From the NCBI GenBank assembly GCA_039105265.1, contig JAPFFF010000005.1, positions 1,054,001 to 1,118,000 of the forward strand: DNA of 64,000 bases. Direction: 5' to 3'. The notes below the pieces were generated by a model. The model saw only the letters and a list, made by a program, of their open reading frames with translations. It had not been told where the DNA came from and ran no database searches. Below are positions 60,919 through 64,000 of the stretch, in pieces. Position numbers and translations under genes: made by a program. Within the stretch, counting starts at the first letter, position 1; every line of letters starts with the position of its first letter. Source of the DNA: Tritrichomonas musculus. Its lineage: Eukaryota > Parabasalia > Tritrichomonadida > Tritrichomonadidae.

Positions 60919-62235
60919 ATGATTTTACTCTTTTTCATACAGTCAATTCTATCAGAAACATCGGCTGATTTAGTTCCTCCTTTCGAAATCGATTCTGAGA
61001 ACAAAGTCGGCTTTTGGGAATTTGGTGGTTCATCGATTGTCCAACAAAATAATATCTTACTTTGTCCTCCTGTTCAGTATAATAAAGGCTACACATGGAC
61101 AAATGTTGAAATACCATCTGGATCCTGGTCTGTTACGTATAAACTTCAAATCAGTTCTGGTACAGGTGGAGGAGGATTTGGTTTATGGTTTATTGATAAA
61201 TTTGGAGCATCTGGCCCACTTCATGGTGGTCCGTCAAACTTCAAAGGTATAGGTGTTGTTGGAACTGTTCATACCCAAAAAGCCGAAGAGATATATATTA
61301 ACATTCTCCAAAACTTGGGTAAAGATATTTTCGCTGTTAAAGATTTAGGAAATCCAAATGGAACTATCGTTTTCGATCCAAAAAGCCCATTCTATATCAC
61401 TCTTGAATTTGTAAATAAAAAATTAATGGTTTATTTTTCAAAAACAGACAATAGCAAAGGGAATATGATTTGTCAAACAGAGATAAACGTTAATATTCGT
61501 GATAACTACATAGGTTTAACTGCACAATCTGATTCATACACCAGCCGTTTCGATCTATATTCAATTACTTTTCAGCTTGGTGTAGATAGTTCTGACAATG
61601 CACACTCGGGAAGTTCAACATCATCAAAGCAAAGGGATGCATCGCTTGGCAAAGATGCTCCATCTGGACATTATAATCCAGAAACAAGTGAAGCTTTACG
61701 CAATCCTGTTTTCCAAATCACTCTTCAAGAATACAAAGATTTGGATGGATTGCCAAATCGAAATGTTGTTTCACGAGATGCAACTGCAGATCGTCTTCTG
61801 ACAGTCATCGATGAAATGAATCGAGCATCATTCGATGTTGCATCTTTCAAAGAGCTCAATTCATTTATCATTAATCAGTTAATGCCATATTCGCAAAAAT
61901 GGCACACTCGAACACTGAAAATTGTGGAGCATGTTCAACAAGCCAGAAACGTAATGGGAGCTGCTTGGAATTATACTCATTTGATTATTAATAACATGAA
62001 TTCAACAATGAGATTGAATTCAGTAAAAACAACTTTCAAAGTGATTGATTTAGCAGAATTGCTTACATCTGAAGCGGATTCTGCACTTGAAACCGACGAG
62101 GAGCTTGTTAAATCATCTTTTTTGGTTAAAATTCTTGTTACATGTGCCGTTGTTGAAATTATTGCCCTTGCGATTTTCTTCATTTTGATCCAAAACGAAA
62201 GTTTTAGATCCAAAATTTTCGGAGATCCATATTAA
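60919..62235 (+). CDS. L-type lectin cargo receptor (ERGIC-53/VIP36-like)
   Basis: A 438-residue type I membrane protein. A short signal peptide (MILLFFIQSILSETSA) is followed by an L-type lectin domain at ~18-230 (FWEFGGSSIV; GGGGFGLWFIDKFGASGPLHGG; FKGIGVVGTVH; NYIGLTAQSD), a helical stalk at ~260-395 and a membrane helix at ~398-422 (ILVTCAVVEIIALAIFFILI). The cytosolic tail ends FGDPY. L-type lectins ferry glycoproteins from the ER to the Golgi. The tail lacks a classical KKxx retrieval signal, which would suit VIP36-like cycling or plasma-membrane forms. Calcium and mannose binding residues cannot be placed with certainty by eye. Confidence 0.88.
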   Translation: MILLFFIQSILSETSADLVPPFEIDSENKVGFWEFGGSSIVQQNNILLCPPVQYNKGYTWTNVEIPSGSWSVTYKLQISSGTGGGGFGLWFIDKFGASGPLHGGPSNFKGIGVVGTVHTQKAEEIYINILQNLGKDIFAVKDLGNPNGTIVFDPKSPFYITLEFVNKKLMVYFSKTDNSKGNMICQTEINVNIRDNYIGLTAQSDSYTSRFDLYSITFQLGVDSSDNAHSGSSTSSKQRDASLGKDAPSGHYNPETSEALRNPVFQITLQEYKDLDGLPNRNVVSRDATADRLLTVIDEMNRASFDVASFKELNSFIINQLMPYSQKWHTRTLKIVEHVQQARNVMGAAWNYTHLIINNMNSTMRLNSVKTTFKVIDLAELLTSEADSALETDEELVKSSFLVKILVTCAVVEIIALAIFFILIQNESFRSKIFGDPY

Positions 62236-62543
62236 TTATTATTTATACTTGATTATTTTAAAATTACTTTCTAAACAAACTTTATTATACAGATATGACT
62301 ATAGTTAAATCAATAATTAATTTTAAATATTAAAAAATTAAATCATATTTAGTTTAAAAGTAAACTAAAAAAAAATAAAAATCATTCATGCAAGTATATA
62401 AAAGATATGCTTTATAATCTATATAATAATAAGTGATATGCTTATAATGAATCCTATATTGTTTATCATTGGGGAAAGATTATTTGTGAGGTATAATATG
62501 TTGAGGGATCAGTAATAAAATTTACTTCAAAGTAATATGAAAA
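62236..62543. other. Intergenic spacer
   Basis: A 308-bp AT-rich spacer between convergent genes. Nothing is seen. Confidence 0.6.
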
Positions 62544-63713
62544 TTACATTGGATCTGCTTCATAAGCAAAGCTTTCGACTAATCCTTGATTTGAACCTAA
62601 CAAAATTTTAATCATGCCATTTTCTCCCCATTCATCTCCTCTGTTATCAACACCAATCCAATATTGATTACTTGATTGAAGGTTTTGAGATTCGAGGTCA
62701 TCATCATAATAATCGTTATCATGAACATCACCATAAAAAATATCATGCTCAACAAATTCACGATTTAAATGAACATTATAATTATGAATTTTCCGATTGA
62801 AATTGATTCCATCAAATGAATGAATAGTCCCCCATCCAATAAGTTCAATTGTATAATCACCAGCTTCAGTTGTTTGAGAAATTGAAGATATGTATATTCC
62901 ATTTTTGTAATTTTTAAAATGATTATCAGTTGCAATTGTTACTGTAATTGGTCCTCTTTCATAAATGGCCCTTTTCATTTCTGCAACTGTTTTGAGTCTT
63001 CTTGTTGAATTAGCTTTTGTTCTGTATAAATTGAATGGGTTTTCTTCATTTTGGCACTTTGTGCAAAATGAATAATAATTTTGATTGGAATTTTCGTTTT
63101 TTTGTTCATTTTTTTCATTTCGTTTCGCCATATAATCATGAAAATTCCCAAATTCATTTCTTTCTTTTTTGCTCTTTTTGAAATATTTATTGATTAAGCA
63201 ATTGGTAGATTGAATACTTTTATCATCATCAAAATTCTTATCATCAAGGGAAGATTGATAATCGTAGAAAAATTTAGTACTAAAAATATTATTTTCCCAG
63301 TTTTGTTGTTTTTTATCGGTATTTTCATTTAAATTTTTCTTTTGCTTATTCTTGTTATTCTTATTTGTCTGATAGGGATGACAATTTATATCTGGAACTC
63401 CATTTCTTTCAAAAAATTTATACGTTCCAATTTGACAGCTAGAATGGCAAACTTCGTCGATAATGTCGCATTTCACTAAATAAGAAGAAGAAAGGATTAT
63501 CGATTTCCTGAGTTTTCTGCAGAATCGATGGCTAAGGGCCTTAAGAACGGTAAATGCATGAGATGCATTGCAAATTGATATTATATTTCCAAAATCACAT
63601 TCTGGAAATTCTTCTAAAAAATTATATGAGTCTGGTAAATCACTAGTGTTTTGATCTTTCTCTGTTTTGGGAGAAAAACTGCGAAAGTTTAGTAAAAAAA
63701 TGAAAAATATCAT
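62544..63713 (-). CDS. Inactive papain/cathepsin-B-like protein
   Basis: A 389-residue protein when started at the ATG that begins MIFFIFLLNFRSFS, a signal peptide; the open frame extends 20 codons upstream, but a TTCATTTCAATG initiator lies inside that extension. The fold is peptidase C1A: active-site helix text ISICNASHAF then TVLKALSHRFC, a MKRAIYERGPITVTIAT segment, YTIELIGWG and YWIGVDNRGDEWGENGMIKIL. The catalytic Cys of CGSCWAF is Ser (CNASHAF), and the catalytic His of GHAxxIIGWG is replaced (GDYTIELIGWG). The Asn survives in DNRG. A ~100-residue Asn/Lys-rich insertion sits in the middle. It should be secreted or lysosomal but not proteolytic, and may act as a binding protein. Confidence 0.85.
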   Translation of the reverse strand: MIFFIFLLNFRSFSPKTEKDQNTSDLPDSYNFLEEFPECDFGNIISICNASHAFTVLKALSHRFCRKLRKSIILSSSYLVKCDIIDEVCHSSCQIGTYKFFERNGVPDINCHPYQTNKNNKNKQKKNLNENTDKKQQNWENNIFSTKFFYDYQSSLDDKNFDDDKSIQSTNCLINKYFKKSKKERNEFGNFHDYMAKRNEKNEQKNENSNQNYYSFCTKCQNEENPFNLYRTKANSTRRLKTVAEMKRAIYERGPITVTIATDNHFKNYKNGIYISSISQTTEAGDYTIELIGWGTIHSFDGINFNRKIHNYNVHLNREFVEHDIFYGDVHDNDYYDDDLESQNLQSSNQYWIGVDNRGDEWGENGMIKILLGSNQGLVESFAYEADPM

Positions 63714-64000
63714 TAAATCTATTTCATTGAAATGAACTTTGAAAGAGTTCACTTTTTGAGAGTAAAGATTCAATATATATGGGATTTTTAATAATCTGCT
63801 TTAATGAGTATATTCATCATTACATTGTAGAAGAAAGGTGGTTTGAAATTTTAAATTGAAAAGGTAAATTTCATAATGTCATTGCACTCTAATTCTCTTG
63901 CAAAATCATATTATATAAACATAAAATTTTATAATTTATATTTATAGAGTATAAACTATAAAATATTTTAAAATCTTTCGGTTCATTTTGAAGATATTAT
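63714..64000. other. Upstream region of the papain-like gene
   Basis: 287 bp at the end of the window. It includes the presumed promoter of the minus-strand gene, with an initiator TTCATTTCAATG on the coding strand near 63715-63740. Nothing else is recognised. Confidence 0.5.

Noticed and set aside
1-64000. CRISPR array or bacterial operon structure
   Set aside because: No regularly spaced repeats with unique spacers. Gene content is plainly eukaryotic.

Overview
The window reads as nuclear DNA of a parabasalid protist, most like Tritrichomonas or Trichomonas. It is very AT-rich. Long genes run without introns. Starts sit a few bases downstream of TCA-type initiator (Inr) sequences, and stops often lie against or near TAAA, which is the trichomonad polyadenylation signal. 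The gene content also fits: a BspA-like leucine-rich repeat protein, many coiled-coil proteins, a trichomonad-type beta-tubulin, and short inverted-repeat elements between genes. Species assignment is inference.

Layout. 0-25.8 kb is gene-dense: coiled-coil proteins (172-2397, 9555-10826, 11140-14715, 17699-18364), a 1665-residue acidic repeat protein (2858-7855), a DAGL-like class 3 lipase (8129-9232), a PQ-loop membrane protein of the SLC66A2/PQLC1 type (15158-15973), an AP-complex sigma subunit (16219-16680), a FOR20/CEP20-like LisH protein (17042-17575), a karyopherin (18473-21163) and three unrecognised proteins. 25.8-41.7 kb is looser and has several short inverted-repeat elements around a Ras GTPase, a small membrane protein, a PPP1R36-like protein, a large coiled-coil protein, ARF, a PKA-like kinase, ribosomal protein uS8 (RPS15A), a divergent ARL2-like GTPase and a TBL2-like WD40 membrane protein. 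41.8-48.8 kb is one ATR-type PI3K-like kinase.

48.8-55.7 kb is accessory DNA. Imperfect inverted repeats at 50285-50329 and 54451-54496 bracket about 4.2 kb. Inside lie remnants of a DDE transposase, a short Cys-Xaa2-Cys reading frame, remnants of a DEAH (SF2) helicase and iteron-like direct repeats. It is a broken, old element of unsettled family and is treated as a fossil. This is the most unusual structure in the window.

55.7-64 kb returns to host genes: a BspA-like protein, beta-tubulin, a U2AF35-like splicing factor, an L-type lectin cargo receptor, and a papain/cathepsin-B-like protein that lacks both the catalytic Cys and His.

The genes do not form operons. Themes that recur are cytoskeleton and basal body (tubulin, FOR20, ARL2-like, coiled coils), membrane traffic (AP sigma, ARF, L-type lectin, PQ-loop protein, TBL2-like) and signalling (Ras, PKA-like, ATR). 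I saw no tRNA, rRNA or CRISPR. No database search was possible, so all family names rest on motifs recognised by eye.
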